From NCBI GenBank assembly GCA_020849765.1, contig JADLAY010000054.1, positions 1-64,000 on the forward strand: 64,000 bases of DNA, read 5' to 3'. The notes under the pieces are model-generated. The model saw only the letters and a list, made by a program, of their open reading frames with translations. It ran no database searches and had not been told where the DNA came from. Below are positions 53,567-61,840 of the stretch, in pieces. Source of the stretch: Anaerolineae bacterium (lineage in GTDB: Bacteria > Chloroflexota > Anaerolineae > Aggregatilineales > Phototrophicaceae). A program made the translations under genes and the position numbers. Each line of letters starts with the position of its first letter. Position 1 is the first letter of the stretch.

Positions 53567-53980
53567 TCAGCCATCATCTGTGTTTTCGAGCAACGCGTAC
53601 AAATGATTATTCGCGTGATGCTCTCGTTGGTTCGTGATGTAGTTGACGACGAAACCAGCCTGCTTCTCGCCAAAGGTGACGACGCCGTAGCTTTTTTGCC
53701 ACGCAAACGTCGTTTCGAGGTCGGGGAACGCTGCGTTGACCTCATGTGACGAGACGCCTTTGACGCGGCGTGCCCACTCAGCGACTGATAGCTGTGTCGA
53801 TATCTGCACCGCGACGTGAATATGATCCGGCATCGCATCGATTGCGAGAATCGGACTGTGAAGCTCGCGCGACTTCTGTTGAATGATTTCCTTGATGAGG
53901 CTTTGAAGCTTTGAATCGATGATGGCGGCGCGATACTTCGTCGCCCACACGATGTGGTAGTAACACTTCGCAAAGGGCAT
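53567..53980 (-). CDS. IS200-like / REP-associated tyrosine transposase (RAYT)
   Basis: A 137-residue Y1 HUH-superfamily transposase. The HUH motif is His53-Ile-His55 in AMPDHIHVAVQI and the catalytic tyrosine is Tyr114 in GFVVNYITNQREHH. The family N-terminus CYYHIVWATKYRAAII is present. It nicks single-stranded DNA next to hairpins and joins to the 5' end through tyrosine. It lies exactly between two REPIN repeats whose palindromes are its probable substrates. Related REPs are scattered at 3521, 28018 and 54876. No TnpB gene is present. The start at 53980 has AAGGA nine bases upstream. The protein is full length and seems intact. Confidence 0.92.
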   Translation of the reverse strand: MPFAKCYYHIVWATKYRAAIIDSKLQSLIKEIIQQKSRELHSPILAIDAMPDHIHVAVQISTQLSVAEWARRVKGVSSHEVNAAFPDLETTFAWQKSYGVVTFGEKQAGFVVNYITNQREHHANNHLYALLENTDDG

Positions 53981-53998
53981 AACTTTGTCCTTGTGCGC

Positions 53999-54155
53999 GC
54001 CGACCGGTCAACCGGTCGGCTACACCTAGTCAACCATACTCAAGATGGTTTCATCCTAACGCATCTTCATGTGTTTGTATGTGCAGGCGGTGTTGTTACC
54101 CTCCAGCGCCTTTAGCGCGCTTGATTTTGCCTAGCCGACGAGTTGACTCGTCGGC
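53999..54155. repeat. REPIN B, right of the RAYT gene
   Basis: Same plan as REPIN A and same orientation: CCGACCGGTCAACCGGTCGG at the left, hairpin AGCGCCTTTAGCGCGCTTGA inside, and CCGACGAGTTGACTCGTCGG at the right. The middle (CTAACGCATCTTCATGTGTT) is also conserved between A and B. Confidence 0.9.
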
Positions 54156-54193
54156 GGTCACCCGGACAAGCTATCTCACCTGCGGGTCCCCAA

Positions 54194-54769
54194 TCACCCC
54201 TCCCCCACATACTCCCTTTTGAGCAGCCCGTACTGCTTGAGATCGACGAAGCGGCCGTGCTCGAAGCAGCTCTCGCGCCAGAGTCCCTCGCAAGTGAAGC
54301 CGACCTTCTCCAGCACGCGCTCGGAGCCGAGGTTGCCCGCCGTGCAGTCCGCCTGGATGCGATGCAGATCGAGGTGGTCGAAGCACCAGCGCAGGAGTGT
54401 ATGCGTCGCCTCGGTGGCGTAGCCGCGCCCCCAGTACGCCCGGTTGACATCGTAACCGATGTCCGCCCGGCGGTGCTCACGCGACCAGAAGTGGAAGCCG
54501 ATCGTGCCGATCAGCGTGTCGTCGCCACCCTTCAGCGTGATGCCCCAGCGCAGCGCACCTTTGCCTAGCGCATGGCCGTTCATCCAGTCGATGAAAGCAA
54601 CAGCCTCGTCCAGCGTGCCGCAGGGCGGCTCGAGGATGATGTACGCCTGCACGTCGGGATGCGCGAACAAATCGACCATCGCCTGGGCATCGTCGTGCGT
54701 GATCGCGCGCAGTCGCAGGCGCTCGGTTTCGAGGATGGGGAAGTAGGAGAAGTCGAACAATTCAGCCAT
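54194..54769 (-). CDS. RimJ/RimL-type GNAT acetyltransferase
   Basis: A 191-residue GNAT protein. ILETERLRLRAITHDDAQAM is the typical start and IGTIGFHFWSREHRRADIGY the core. Acetyl-CoA-binding AYWGRGYATEATHTLLRW and the closing NLGSERVLEKVGFTCEGLWR follow. Members acetylate N-termini of ribosomal proteins or small molecules; the substrate is unknown. The start at 54769 has AAGGAG eight bases upstream. Confidence 0.9.
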   Translation of the reverse strand: MAELFDFSYFPILETERLRLRAITHDDAQAMVDLFAHPDVQAYIILEPPCGTLDEAVAFIDWMNGHALGKGALRWGITLKGGDDTLIGTIGFHFWSREHRRADIGYDVNRAYWGRGYATEATHTLLRWCFDHLDLHRIQADCTAGNLGSERVLEKVGFTCEGLWRESCFEHGRFVDLKQYGLLKREYVGEG

Positions 54770-54875
54770 CGGACACTCCTTGGGTCGGTGTTTGCCAACG
54801 CAAATGACGCCCATTATAGCGCACGGAATGGTTCTTTGCAGAGTTTAATGGGTCATGAAGGGCTGTGATCGTGAT

Positions 54876-54929
54876 AGCGCCTTGAGTGCGCTTGATGCCA
54901 TCTAGCCGACGAGTTGACTCGTCGGCGAA
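54876..54929. repeat. Single REP element of the RAYT-associated family
   Basis: AGCGCCTTGAGTGCGCTTGA, spacer, CTAG and palindrome CCGACGAGTTGACTCGTCGG. It equals the right half of the REPINs flanking the RAYT gene about 720 bp away. Confidence 0.88.
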
Positions 54930-54966
54930 TGCCTGGCGTATTGGTTTGCCATCTGCACCTGCAAAC

Positions 54967-54990
54967 ACGGGCGAGATATGTCTCGCCCGT
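54967..54990. terminator. Hairpin downstream of acs
   Basis: ACGGGCGAGA and TCTCGCCCGT form a ten-bp stem with loop TATG, about 100 bases past the acs stop. It may be a terminator or a member of the GGGCGAG palindrome family seen at 34418-34438. Confidence 0.45.
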
Positions 54991-55017
54991 ACAACCGCTA
55001 ACCGGTCCCAACGCCTT

Positions 55018-55080
55018 CGAACTCAGCACCCGGTACTCCGAACTCAGAACTGAGCACGGAGTACCGAGCACTGAGCACCA
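55018..55080. repeat. Degenerate word repeat (CCGAACTCAGAACTGAGCAC type)
   Basis: ACTCAGCACCCGGTACTCCG and following words repeat with variations up to eight bases before the acs stop codon. They match the family at 1736-1885. Confidence 0.7.
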
Positions 55081-55087
55081 AATTCCC

Positions 55088-56995
55088 CTATTCCTCTAAC
55101 GTGCTCGTGTCGCCTTCGGGCAGGCCCTGAGCGCGAGCGCGCAGCACGCGGCGCATGATCTTGCCGCTGCGCGTCTTCGGCAGCGCGTCGACGAACTCGA
55201 TCTTGGCGGGCACCGCGATCGGGCCGATTTCGTGGCGGATGTGATCCTTGAGCGCGTCTTTGAGCTCCTCGCTCCTCTCGACGCCCGTGCGCAGGATGCA
55301 GTAGGCATAGATGACGTTGCCCCGCACCTCGTCCGGAATGGCGATGACCGCCGACTCGGCGACTGTCGGGTGGCTGACGAGGCCGCTCTCGACCTCCGCC
55401 GTGCCGAGCCGGTAGCCGCTGACCTTGATCACGTCGTCGTTGCGCCCGATGATCCAGATGTAGCCGTCTTCGTCCTTGCGCGCCGTGTCACCGGTCAAAT
55501 ACCAGCCCTGCTTGTCGTAAGTGCTCCAATACTGGCTGACGTAGCGATCCGGGTCGCCGTAGACCGTGCGCAACATGCCCGGCCACGGCTGCTGGATGAC
55601 GAGCACGCCATCCTCGCCAGTCGGGACGGGGTTGCCATGCTCGTCGACCACGTCGACCTTGATGCCGGGGAACGGACGGGTCGCCGAACCCGGCTTGAGC
55701 GGCACGCTCGGCATCGGCGTGATCATGAAGCCGCCGGTCTCTGTCTGCCACCAGGTGTCCATAATCGGGCACGTCTCTTTGCCGATGACCTTGTTGTACC
55801 AGCGCCAGGCTTCCGGGTTGATCGGCTCGCCGACCGTGCCGAGCAGGCGCAGGCTGCTCAGGTCGCGCCGATTCGGCCAGTTATCGCCGAAGCGCATCAG
55901 GCCGCGGATGGCCGTCGGCGCCGTGTAGAGGATGCTGACGCCGTAGTCCTCGACAATGCGCCACCAGCGATCCGGGTAGGGGTGATTCGGCGCGCCCTCA
56001 TAGAGGACGCTGGTCGCGCCCAGGATCAGCGGCGCATAGACGATGTAGCTGTGCCCGGTGATCCAGCCGGGGTCGGCGGCGCACCAGTAGCGATCCTCGT
56101 CCTTGATGTCGAACACGCACGAGAGCGTGGTTGAGGTGTAGACCGAGTAGCCGCCGTGCGTATGAAGGACGCCCTTCGGCTTGCCGGTCGTGCCGCTGGT
56201 GTAGAGGATGAAGAGTGGGTCTTCCGCGTCCATGACTTCGGTTTCGCAGTTCGGGCTGGCGATCGGCAGGCCCATCAGGTCGTGATACCAGTAATCGCGG
56301 CCCTGTTCCATCGTGACGTCGTGACCGGTGCGCTTGACGACGATGACCGTCTCGACCACCGGGGAACGGCGCACAGCTTCGTCGACGGTGTCCTTCAGGC
56401 GCACGATGTTGCCGCGCAGCCAGGCTCCATCCGCCGTCACCAACACTTTGCTCTGCGCATCCTCGATGCGGTCGGCCAGCGCCTGCTCGCTAAAACCGCC
56501 GTAGACGACGCTGTGCACCGCGCCGATCTTGGCGCAGGCGAGCATCGCGATCATGATCTCCGGGATGCGGCCCATGTAGATCGTCACGCGGTCGCCCTTG
56601 CGCACGCCCATGCTGCGCAGCACGTTGGCGAACTTGTTCGTCTCTTTCCACAGCCGCCAGTACGAGAGCGTGACCTTATCGCCCGGCTCTCCCTCCCAGA
56701 TCAAGGCCAGCTTGTTCTTGCGCCAGGTTTTCACGTGGCGGTCGAGCGCGTTGGCGGCGATGTTGATCTTGCCGCCGACGAACCACTTGTAGAACGGCGC
56801 CTGACTCTGATCGAGCACTTTCTGCCATGGTGCGTACCAATCGAGGTTACTCGCCATCTTGCCCCAGAACGCCTCCAGGTCGCGCTCGGCCTCGGCATAC
56901 ATCGCCTCGTAGTCCGGCACGCGCGCATGCTTGACGACGTCGTCGCTGGGGTAATACCACTCGCTCGTCGCCGAATTAAACGTTTGCTCCGTCAT
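55088..56995 (-). CDS. acs: Acetyl-CoA synthetase (AMP-forming)
   Basis: A 635-residue enzyme that activates acetate to acetyl-CoA with ATP via acetyl-AMP. The N-terminal ACAS region, the P-loop-like LFILYTSGTTGKPKGVLHTH, DTWWQTETGGFMITPMPSVP, the hinge DDVIKVSGYRLGTAEVESGL and the C-terminal PKTRSGKIMRRVLRA are all present. The Lys of SGKIMRR is the residue whose acetylation switches off the enzyme in other bacteria; the GNAT fusion at 9523 is a candidate modifier (inference). The start at 56995 is fixed by length. It is divergent from the pilin-collagen gene. Confidence 0.96.
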   Translation of the reverse strand: MTEQTFNSATSEWYYPSDDVVKHARVPDYEAMYAEAERDLEAFWGKMASNLDWYAPWQKVLDQSQAPFYKWFVGGKINIAANALDRHVKTWRKNKLALIWEGEPGDKVTLSYWRLWKETNKFANVLRSMGVRKGDRVTIYMGRIPEIMIAMLACAKIGAVHSVVYGGFSEQALADRIEDAQSKVLVTADGAWLRGNIVRLKDTVDEAVRRSPVVETVIVVKRTGHDVTMEQGRDYWYHDLMGLPIASPNCETEVMDAEDPLFILYTSGTTGKPKGVLHTHGGYSVYTSTTLSCVFDIKDEDRYWCAADPGWITGHSYIVYAPLILGATSVLYEGAPNHPYPDRWWRIVEDYGVSILYTAPTAIRGLMRFGDNWPNRRDLSSLRLLGTVGEPINPEAWRWYNKVIGKETCPIMDTWWQTETGGFMITPMPSVPLKPGSATRPFPGIKVDVVDEHGNPVPTGEDGVLVIQQPWPGMLRTVYGDPDRYVSQYWSTYDKQGWYLTGDTARKDEDGYIWIIGRNDDVIKVSGYRLGTAEVESGLVSHPTVAESAVIAIPDEVRGNVIYAYCILRTGVERSEELKDALKDHIRHEIGPIAVPAKIEFVDALPKTRSGKIMRRVLRARAQGLPEGDTSTLEE

Positions 56996-57251
56996 GATGA
57001 AAACGCTCTCCCAAACTCTAGATTCGGACTGGCATTAAGTGCGGGCGCGAATTATACCGCGCCCAGGCGTTAATCAAAGCCAAAATGCGCCATATACGCT
57101 TTTCATATCCCAAAAACGCGTGAATTTTTGCGCAATTTTATGAGCCGGTAAAGATGTACAAGGTAAACTGAAGATAGGGAGAATTATCACTCTGTTATTG
57201 CAACTTCATTAATTATTTCGTCAAGTGCCGACAGGGGACGAGGACTCATCG
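56996..57251. other. Divergent AT-rich promoter region
   Basis: This stretch between acs and the pilin-collagen gene is clearly AT-rich (57060-57230) and should hold both promoters. No boxes are assigned with confidence. Confidence 0.4.
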
Positions 57252-59489
57252 ATGACTGCAACACAAGAAGAGCGTAGACAAAGGAAGAAGACGGCAATCC
57301 ACCACGATGGGCGGACGCTCGGCTGGCCCGGTCAGGGTTTGGTCGAGTATGCGCTCATTCTGGCGCTCGTCGGCGTGACGTTGGTTGGCATTACGCACGT
57401 GCTGACCGAAGCCACAGCCAACAAATACGAAGAAGTGAACTGCTTCCTGCAGCCCGGCGGCTTGTGCCCGCCGATCTGGGTGCCTGGCAGCGCCGCTACC
57501 GGCGATCTGGGCGACACAGGTGACACTGGGGATACGGGTGGCACAGGCGGAACCGGTGACACCGGCGATACCGGTGGCACGGGTGGTACTGGTGGCACCG
57601 GAGATACGGGTGGCACAGGCGGAACTGGCGGCACCGGGGATACCGGTGGCACAGGCGGAACTGGCGGTACCGGGGATACCGGTGGCACAGGTGGCACTGG
57701 CGGCACCGGGGATACCGGTGGCACCGGGGATACCGGCGGCACTGGCGATACGGGTGGCACGGGCGGAACCGGCGGCACAGGCGGTACGGGTGGCACCGGG
57801 GATACGGGTGGCACGGGCGGAACCGGCGGCACCGGAGATACCGGTGGCACCGGTGTGACCTACACGGCGCCCGGCCTGCTGCGCGAATACTGGAGCAATG
57901 TCAGCGGCACGAGCGTCAGCAATCTGACCAGCTCGTCCGATTATCCGAATCTGCCCAACGGCTGCGAAGTCCGATCGACGTTTGAGGCGCCGACCGACTT
58001 TGCCGAAAACTACGGCCAGCGCATGCACGGCTATATCGTGCCGACGACCAGCGGCAGCTACACGTTCTGGATCGCGAGTGACGACAACGGCGAACTGTGG
58101 CTGAGTTCCGATGCCAGCCCGGCCAGCCTGACGCGCATCGCGCAGGTGACCGGATGGACGAACGCTCAGGAATGGACGAAATACGCCGAACAGCAGTCGA
58201 ACTCGATTGCGTTGGTCGCAGGGCAGGGTTACTACGTCCAGGCGCTCATGAAAGAGGGCGGCAGCGGTGATAACCTGGCCGTGGCCTGGCAGGGTCCCGG
58301 CATGAGCACCAAACAGGTCATCCCCAGCGCCAACCTGTTCCACGATGGACTGTCCTGCTCGACCGGTGGCACAGGCGGCACCGGCGGGACGGGTGACACG
58401 GGTGACACGGGCGGGACTGGCGGCACCGGGGACACCGGTGGTTCTGGCACCCCCTCTTACACGAGTGCAGGCTTGCTGCGCGAGGTCTACGAGGGCATCA
58501 GCGGCGGCGCCGTCAGCGATTTGACCGGCGACAGCAGCTACCCGAATTCACCGGATACGTGCGAGGTTCGCACATCGTTCGAGGCACCGTCCGACGTGGC
58601 CGACAACTACGGCCAACGGATGCGCGGTTACATCGTGCCGACGACCAGCGGATCGTACCGCTTCTACATCGCCGGTGACGACTACACCCAGCTCTGGTTC
58701 AGCACCGACAGCGACCCGGCGGATAAGCAGTTGATCGCGCAGGTCTCAGGGTGGACCAACTCGCGCGAGTGGACGAAGTACTCTTCACAGCAGTCGACGT
58801 GGATCACGCTGACGGCGGGGCAGGGCTATTACGTCGAGGCGCTCATGAAGGAACAGGGCGGCGGCGATAATCTGGCCGTGGCCTGGGAAGGGCCGGGCAT
58901 CAGCAGCCCAACCGTCATTCCCAGCGGCAATCTGTTCCATGACGGGTTCTCGTGCTCGTCGAGCGGTGGCGGCGGCGGTTCGACCAGCGGGGCGGGCATG
59001 CTGATCCGCGAGGTCTACAACGGCATCAGCGGTTCCAGTGTCAGCGACCTGACCGGGGCCAGCAGCTACCCGAATTCGCCGTCGCTTTGTGCGACGACCA
59101 CCACCTTCGAGGCGCCGTCGAACATCGGCGATAACTATGGCCAGCGCATGCGCGGCTACATCATCCCGACGACAAGCGGCAGCTACACCTTCTCGATTGC
59201 CGGTGACGACAACAGCCAACTCTGGCTGAGCACGGATAGCAACCCGGCGAACAAGCAGATGATCGCCAGCGTGCCCGGCTACACTGGCTCACGCGAGTGG
59301 ACGAAGTACAGCCAGCAGCAGTCGAGCGCCATCACGCTGACGGCGGGGCAGACCTACTACGTCGAAGCCCTGATGAAAGAGGGCGGCGGGCTGGATTACC
59401 TGGCGGTGGGCTGGCAGGGCCCCGGCTTCAGCAGCACGACCGTCATCGGCGCCACCTATCTGGCTGCGGGCAGCCTCGCCTGTCCCTAA
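57252..59489 (+). CDS. Flp-type prepilin / collagen-like / triple PA14-like surface protein
   Basis: A 745-residue protein. After a basic leader it carries a Flp-type prepilin site, Gly27 followed by QGLVEYALILALVGVTLVG, with Glu and Tyr at positions +5 and +6. A Gly-X-Thr collagen-like stalk (residues about 84-202, GDT and GGT triplets without Pro) follows. Next come a PA14-like domain (about 205-370), a short second stalk, a second PA14-like domain (about 402-565), a Gly/Ser linker and a third (about 578-745). Typical PA14 words are YTFWIASDDNGELWLSSD and YVEALMKEGGG. PA14 domains usually bind glycans. It could be an adhesin displayed by a pilus-type system; no pilus genes are in the window. 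The start at 57252 has GAGGAC upstream. Confidence 0.85.
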   Translation: MTATQEERRQRKKTAIHHDGRTLGWPGQGLVEYALILALVGVTLVGITHVLTEATANKYEEVNCFLQPGGLCPPIWVPGSAATGDLGDTGDTGDTGGTGGTGDTGDTGGTGGTGGTGDTGGTGGTGGTGDTGGTGGTGGTGDTGGTGGTGGTGDTGGTGDTGGTGDTGGTGGTGGTGGTGGTGDTGGTGGTGGTGDTGGTGVTYTAPGLLREYWSNVSGTSVSNLTSSSDYPNLPNGCEVRSTFEAPTDFAENYGQRMHGYIVPTTSGSYTFWIASDDNGELWLSSDASPASLTRIAQVTGWTNAQEWTKYAEQQSNSIALVAGQGYYVQALMKEGGSGDNLAVAWQGPGMSTKQVIPSANLFHDGLSCSTGGTGGTGGTGDTGDTGGTGGTGDTGGSGTPSYTSAGLLREVYEGISGGAVSDLTGDSSYPNSPDTCEVRTSFEAPSDVADNYGQRMRGYIVPTTSGSYRFYIAGDDYTQLWFSTDSDPADKQLIAQVSGWTNSREWTKYSSQQSTWITLTAGQGYYVEALMKEQGGGDNLAVAWEGPGISSPTVIPSGNLFHDGFSCSSSGGGGGSTSGAGMLIREVYNGISGSSVSDLTGASSYPNSPSLCATTTTFEAPSNIGDNYGQRMRGYIIPTTSGSYTFSIAGDDNSQLWLSTDSNPANKQMIASVPGYTGSREWTKYSQQQSSAITLTAGQTYYVEALMKEGGGLDYLAVGWQGPGFSSTTVIGATYLAAGSLACP
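57505..57857 (+). repeat. Tandem repeat encoding the collagen-like stalk
   Basis: Nine- and eighteen-base units such as GGTGGCACAGGCGGAACTGG and GGCACCGGGGATACC repeat with silent variation. A shorter array of the same kind lies at 58363-58445. Copy number is likely to vary. Confidence 0.88.
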
Positions 59490-59513
59490 GATAGACTTGG
59501 CAGTCACGATATG

Positions 59514-59549
59514 AAGCGAGAGCGGGTCATAGGGCCCGCTTTTGCTTTT
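59514..59549 (+). terminator. Rho-independent terminator after the pilin-collagen gene
   Basis: The stem AGCGGG/CCCGCT is extended by AAGC/GCTT arms and is followed by TTTTGCTTTT. It starts about 25 bases after the stop codon. Confidence 0.75.
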
Positions 59550-59639
59550 GGACAGACCGCGCTCGGATCGGCTAGAGTCGAACAGTGGCGGAGCATAACG
59601 GCGGGCGACCATGATTGCCGCCGATGTGAGGAACATACG

Positions 59640-60095
59640 ATGCCCACGATCAGCCTGCGCGAGATCACGCGTGACAACTGGCGGCCAATCGCTTTGCTCT
59701 CGCGAACGCTGCCGCCCGATCAGCAGCGTTTCGTGACGCATAACGCCATCTCGATGCTCGACGCGCATTACAGCGACGGCGCGCTGCTCCACGTCGGCAT
59801 CTACGCGGATGAGCAGCCGGTTGGCTACGTCCTCTACGGCTACGAGGCAGACGTCGACGCGTGGTGGATTATCCGCCTGATGGTTGCCTACGCTGAGCAG
59901 GGCAAAGGCTACGGGCGCGCCGCCATGGGGCAGGTGATCGAGCGGCTGCGGGCGACGCCCGGCTGCGACGCCGTCTACATCAGCTTCGTGCCGGAAAACG
60001 ACGCGGCGCGGCTGCTCTACGAGAGCCTCGGCTTCGTCGATACGGGTGAGGTCGAAGAAGGCGAGCTGATCTACCGTTTGGCGCTGACGGCGTGA
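59640..60095 (+). CDS. GNAT acetyltransferase (diamine/spermidine acetyltransferase-like)
   Basis: A 151-residue GNAT protein starting PTISLREITRDNWRPIALLS, as in spermidine or diamine acetyltransferases. It has QPVGYVLYGYEADVDAWWII, the acetyl-CoA loop YAEQGKGYGRAAMGQVIERL and ENDAARLLYESLGFVDTGEV. The polyamine substrate is suggested by overall resemblance only. The start at 59640 has GAGGAA seven bases upstream; the in-frame extension upstream overlaps the terminator and is not coding. Confidence 0.88.
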   Translation: MPTISLREITRDNWRPIALLSRTLPPDQQRFVTHNAISMLDAHYSDGALLHVGIYADEQPVGYVLYGYEADVDAWWIIRLMVAYAEQGKGYGRAAMGQVIERLRATPGCDAVYISFVPENDAARLLYESLGFVDTGEVEEGELIYRLALTA

Positions 60096-60175
60096 GGGGC
60101 ATAGGGCAATCGCATCAAAAATATGATGAGCTTATCAATGTCGCACACTACGACATGAAAGGTGCTTTCTGCGCT

Positions 60176-60203
60176 GTAGGGGCGCATCATGATGCGCCCC
60201 TAC
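60176..60203. repeat. Perfect 28-bp palindrome, copy 2
   Basis: Identical to 15331-15358 (half-site GTAGGGGCGCATCA). It lies between convergent genes and could also terminate transcription. Confidence 0.85.
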
Positions 60204-60263
60204 GATGTCCAAAGACCCATTATGACCCATCATCTCGGTTACGTGTGCTTGACCGGGTGAACC

Positions 60264-60935
60264 TCACTCCGCGACGAAGCCGACCTGTTTGTGCATCGAA
60301 TTGCAGAACGGCTTGTCTGTGCTGTGACCGCAGCGGCAGAGCCAGGTCTCGTCACCGGTGAAGATGACCTCGCCCGCGGCGTTCAGGATCGTCATGCTGC
60401 CGCGGATGTAGAGCGAGCCATTGGGCTCCGGCTCGATGCGCAGCTTGCCGCCGCTGCTGACCGTCACGGCCTCGGCGGGTTGGCCTGCGGGATCTTCCGC
60501 GCGGAAGAGCACTTTGTGGTGCGCGTTATCGCAGAACGGCTTGTTCTCGGACGCCCCGCAGCGGCACAGCGTTGCCCGTGTTTCGTGCATCATCTCGACG
60601 GCTGCGCCGACGATCTCGATGTCGCCGTTGATCTGGATCGGGCCGTTCTTCCACAGGCGGATCGTGTTCGTCTCTGGCGCCTGCTCGGCGGGGCCGCCAT
60701 CCTTGCGCTCGTAGTGGAGCGCGCCGGACGGGCACAGGTGGATGGTTTGCGCCATCCGCTCGGCGGGCGCGCCCTCGGTATCGATCCACGGGTGGCGGGT
60801 GACGTCGAACACGGCGTTCAGATGGCGGATGCATTCCTCGGCGTGGATGCAGCGTTTCTTGCTGTAGGTGACGTTGATCTCGGAGCCGTGGTAACGCCGA
60901 TCCATCTCGCTGCCGGTGTACTTCGTGTCAGCCAT
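60264..60935 (-). CDS. Fer4_19 / double CDGSH iron-sulfur protein
   Basis: A 223-residue protein with three probable iron-sulfur sites. The N-terminal divergent ferredoxin-like domain has Cys29 and Cys35 (KKRCIHAEECIRHLNAVF) and Cys68 (IHLCPSGAL). Two CDGSH domains follow: LCRCGASENKPFCDNAHHKV and LCRCGHSTDKPFCNSMHKQV, each with the three-Cys one-His ligand set for a 2Fe-2S cluster. The second has Asn in place of the usual Asp after the third Cys. The role is probably electron transfer or redox sensing; partners are unknown. The start at 60935 has GAGG six bases upstream. Confidence 0.92.
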   Translation of the reverse strand: MADTKYTGSEMDRRYHGSEINVTYSKKRCIHAEECIRHLNAVFDVTRHPWIDTEGAPAERMAQTIHLCPSGALHYERKDGGPAEQAPETNTIRLWKNGPIQINGDIEIVGAAVEMMHETRATLCRCGASENKPFCDNAHHKVLFRAEDPAGQPAEAVTVSSGGKLRIEPEPNGSLYIRGSMTILNAAGEVIFTGDETWLCRCGHSTDKPFCNSMHKQVGFVAE

Positions 60936-61009
60936 GGTATCCTCTATGTCCTGATCGGGAGTGTGCTCGGACGATCAGTTTAGCGCATCGCCCGCCCGGA
61001 GTGCCAACC

Positions 61010-61828
61010 ATGAGTCATCCACATGTGCCGACGGTCGTCGAACATTTGCCGCAGGTGATGAGCTTCGTGCGCGCGCTGGTCACCACCTACGAAAGCGGCG
61101 CGCTGAGCGACTGGCAAACGCTGGCCGCATGTGTGCACGCCTTTTACACCCCGACGGTCATGGCGCAGATCGACACGATCGTCCCCGGCTGGGAAGCGAT
61201 GGCGACGGAGGGGAAAGGCGTGACGCTGGTGCACGTCAACTGCGTGTTGATGGCGCTGCTGATGACGCCGGAGTATCAGGCCGCGACGCCGGATCAACAG
61301 GCGCTGCTCGAATGGGCGGCGCTCTTCCATGACCTGAGCAAGCGAATGCGCCCCGGCATGCGCGATTTGACGCACGCGTTTCGCTCGGCGGTGATGACCG
61401 CGCGTGCGCTGCCGCGGTTGGGCTTCGCCGTGCGCGAGGGGATGGCGTCGGCGGTGGAGGATTGGGCGGCGCTGACGAGCGGGGCGTTCATCCTGCGCGC
61501 GGACGGCCAGCCGATCCAGGATAACACGAAGCTGGACGCCATTTGCGCGGGCATCGAGCGCATCTATGGCGCGGGCACCCCGGCGACGCTGCTGATCAAG
61601 CTCGTGCTGCTGCACATGTCGATCACGAATCTGGGCCAATGGCCGCAGGCCGCGCCGCTCGACGACGCGCACATCCGACGCTACTTCGACCGCGAACTGC
61701 TGACGCTCGCCGAAATCTTCTATCTGGCGGATAGCGACGGCTGGGAGCTGTTCAAGCCGGAAACGCGCGACCCCTATCGCGCCGAGACACGCCAGGTCTT
61801 CGCTCGCCTACGCGGGGTGATCGGATGA
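61010..61828 (+). CDS. HD-domain-like protein of unknown function
   Basis: A 272-residue, mostly helical cytoplasmic protein. LLEWAALFHDLSKRM (His107-Asp108) looks like the HD metal motif; an earlier His75 (VTLVHVNCVL) and later His residues in LLHMSITN could complete a site. This suggests a metal-dependent phosphohydrolase-type fold, but the family is not recognised. The start at 61010 has GGAG upstream. It converges with the propeller gene, 12 bases apart. Confidence 0.7.
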   Translation: MSHPHVPTVVEHLPQVMSFVRALVTTYESGALSDWQTLAACVHAFYTPTVMAQIDTIVPGWEAMATEGKGVTLVHVNCVLMALLMTPEYQAATPDQQALLEWAALFHDLSKRMRPGMRDLTHAFRSAVMTARALPRLGFAVREGMASAVEDWAALTSGAFILRADGQPIQDNTKLDAICAGIERIYGAGTPATLLIKLVLLHMSITNLGQWPQAAPLDDAHIRRYFDRELLTLAEIFYLADSDGWELFKPETRDPYRAETRQVFARLRGVIG

Positions 61829-61840
61829 GGGGAGAGCGCA

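Larger units (their letters stand above)
53403..54155. mobile_element. RAYT gene bracketed by two direct REPIN repeats
   Basis: A unit of about 750 bp: REPIN A (53403-53558), IS200-like transposase (53567-53980, minus strand), REPIN B (53999-54155). The two REPINs are in the same orientation and nearly identical in their ends. The arrangement fits a REP-associated tyrosine transposase with its own substrate repeats. Confidence 0.8.
54770..55087. other. Intergenic region with three repeat types
   Basis: No gene is seen. It contains a single REP (54876-54929), a hairpin (54967-54990) and a degenerate word repeat (55018-55080). Confidence 0.6.

Noticed and set aside
53567..53980. A complete IS605/IS607 element with TnpB
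   Set aside because: No TnpB-like gene accompanies the Y1 transposase; the flanks are REPINs.
57505..57857. Regular direct repeats that could suggest a CRISPR array
   Set aside because: The units are 9-18 bases without unique spacers and are read in frame as a collagen-like stalk; there are no cas genes.
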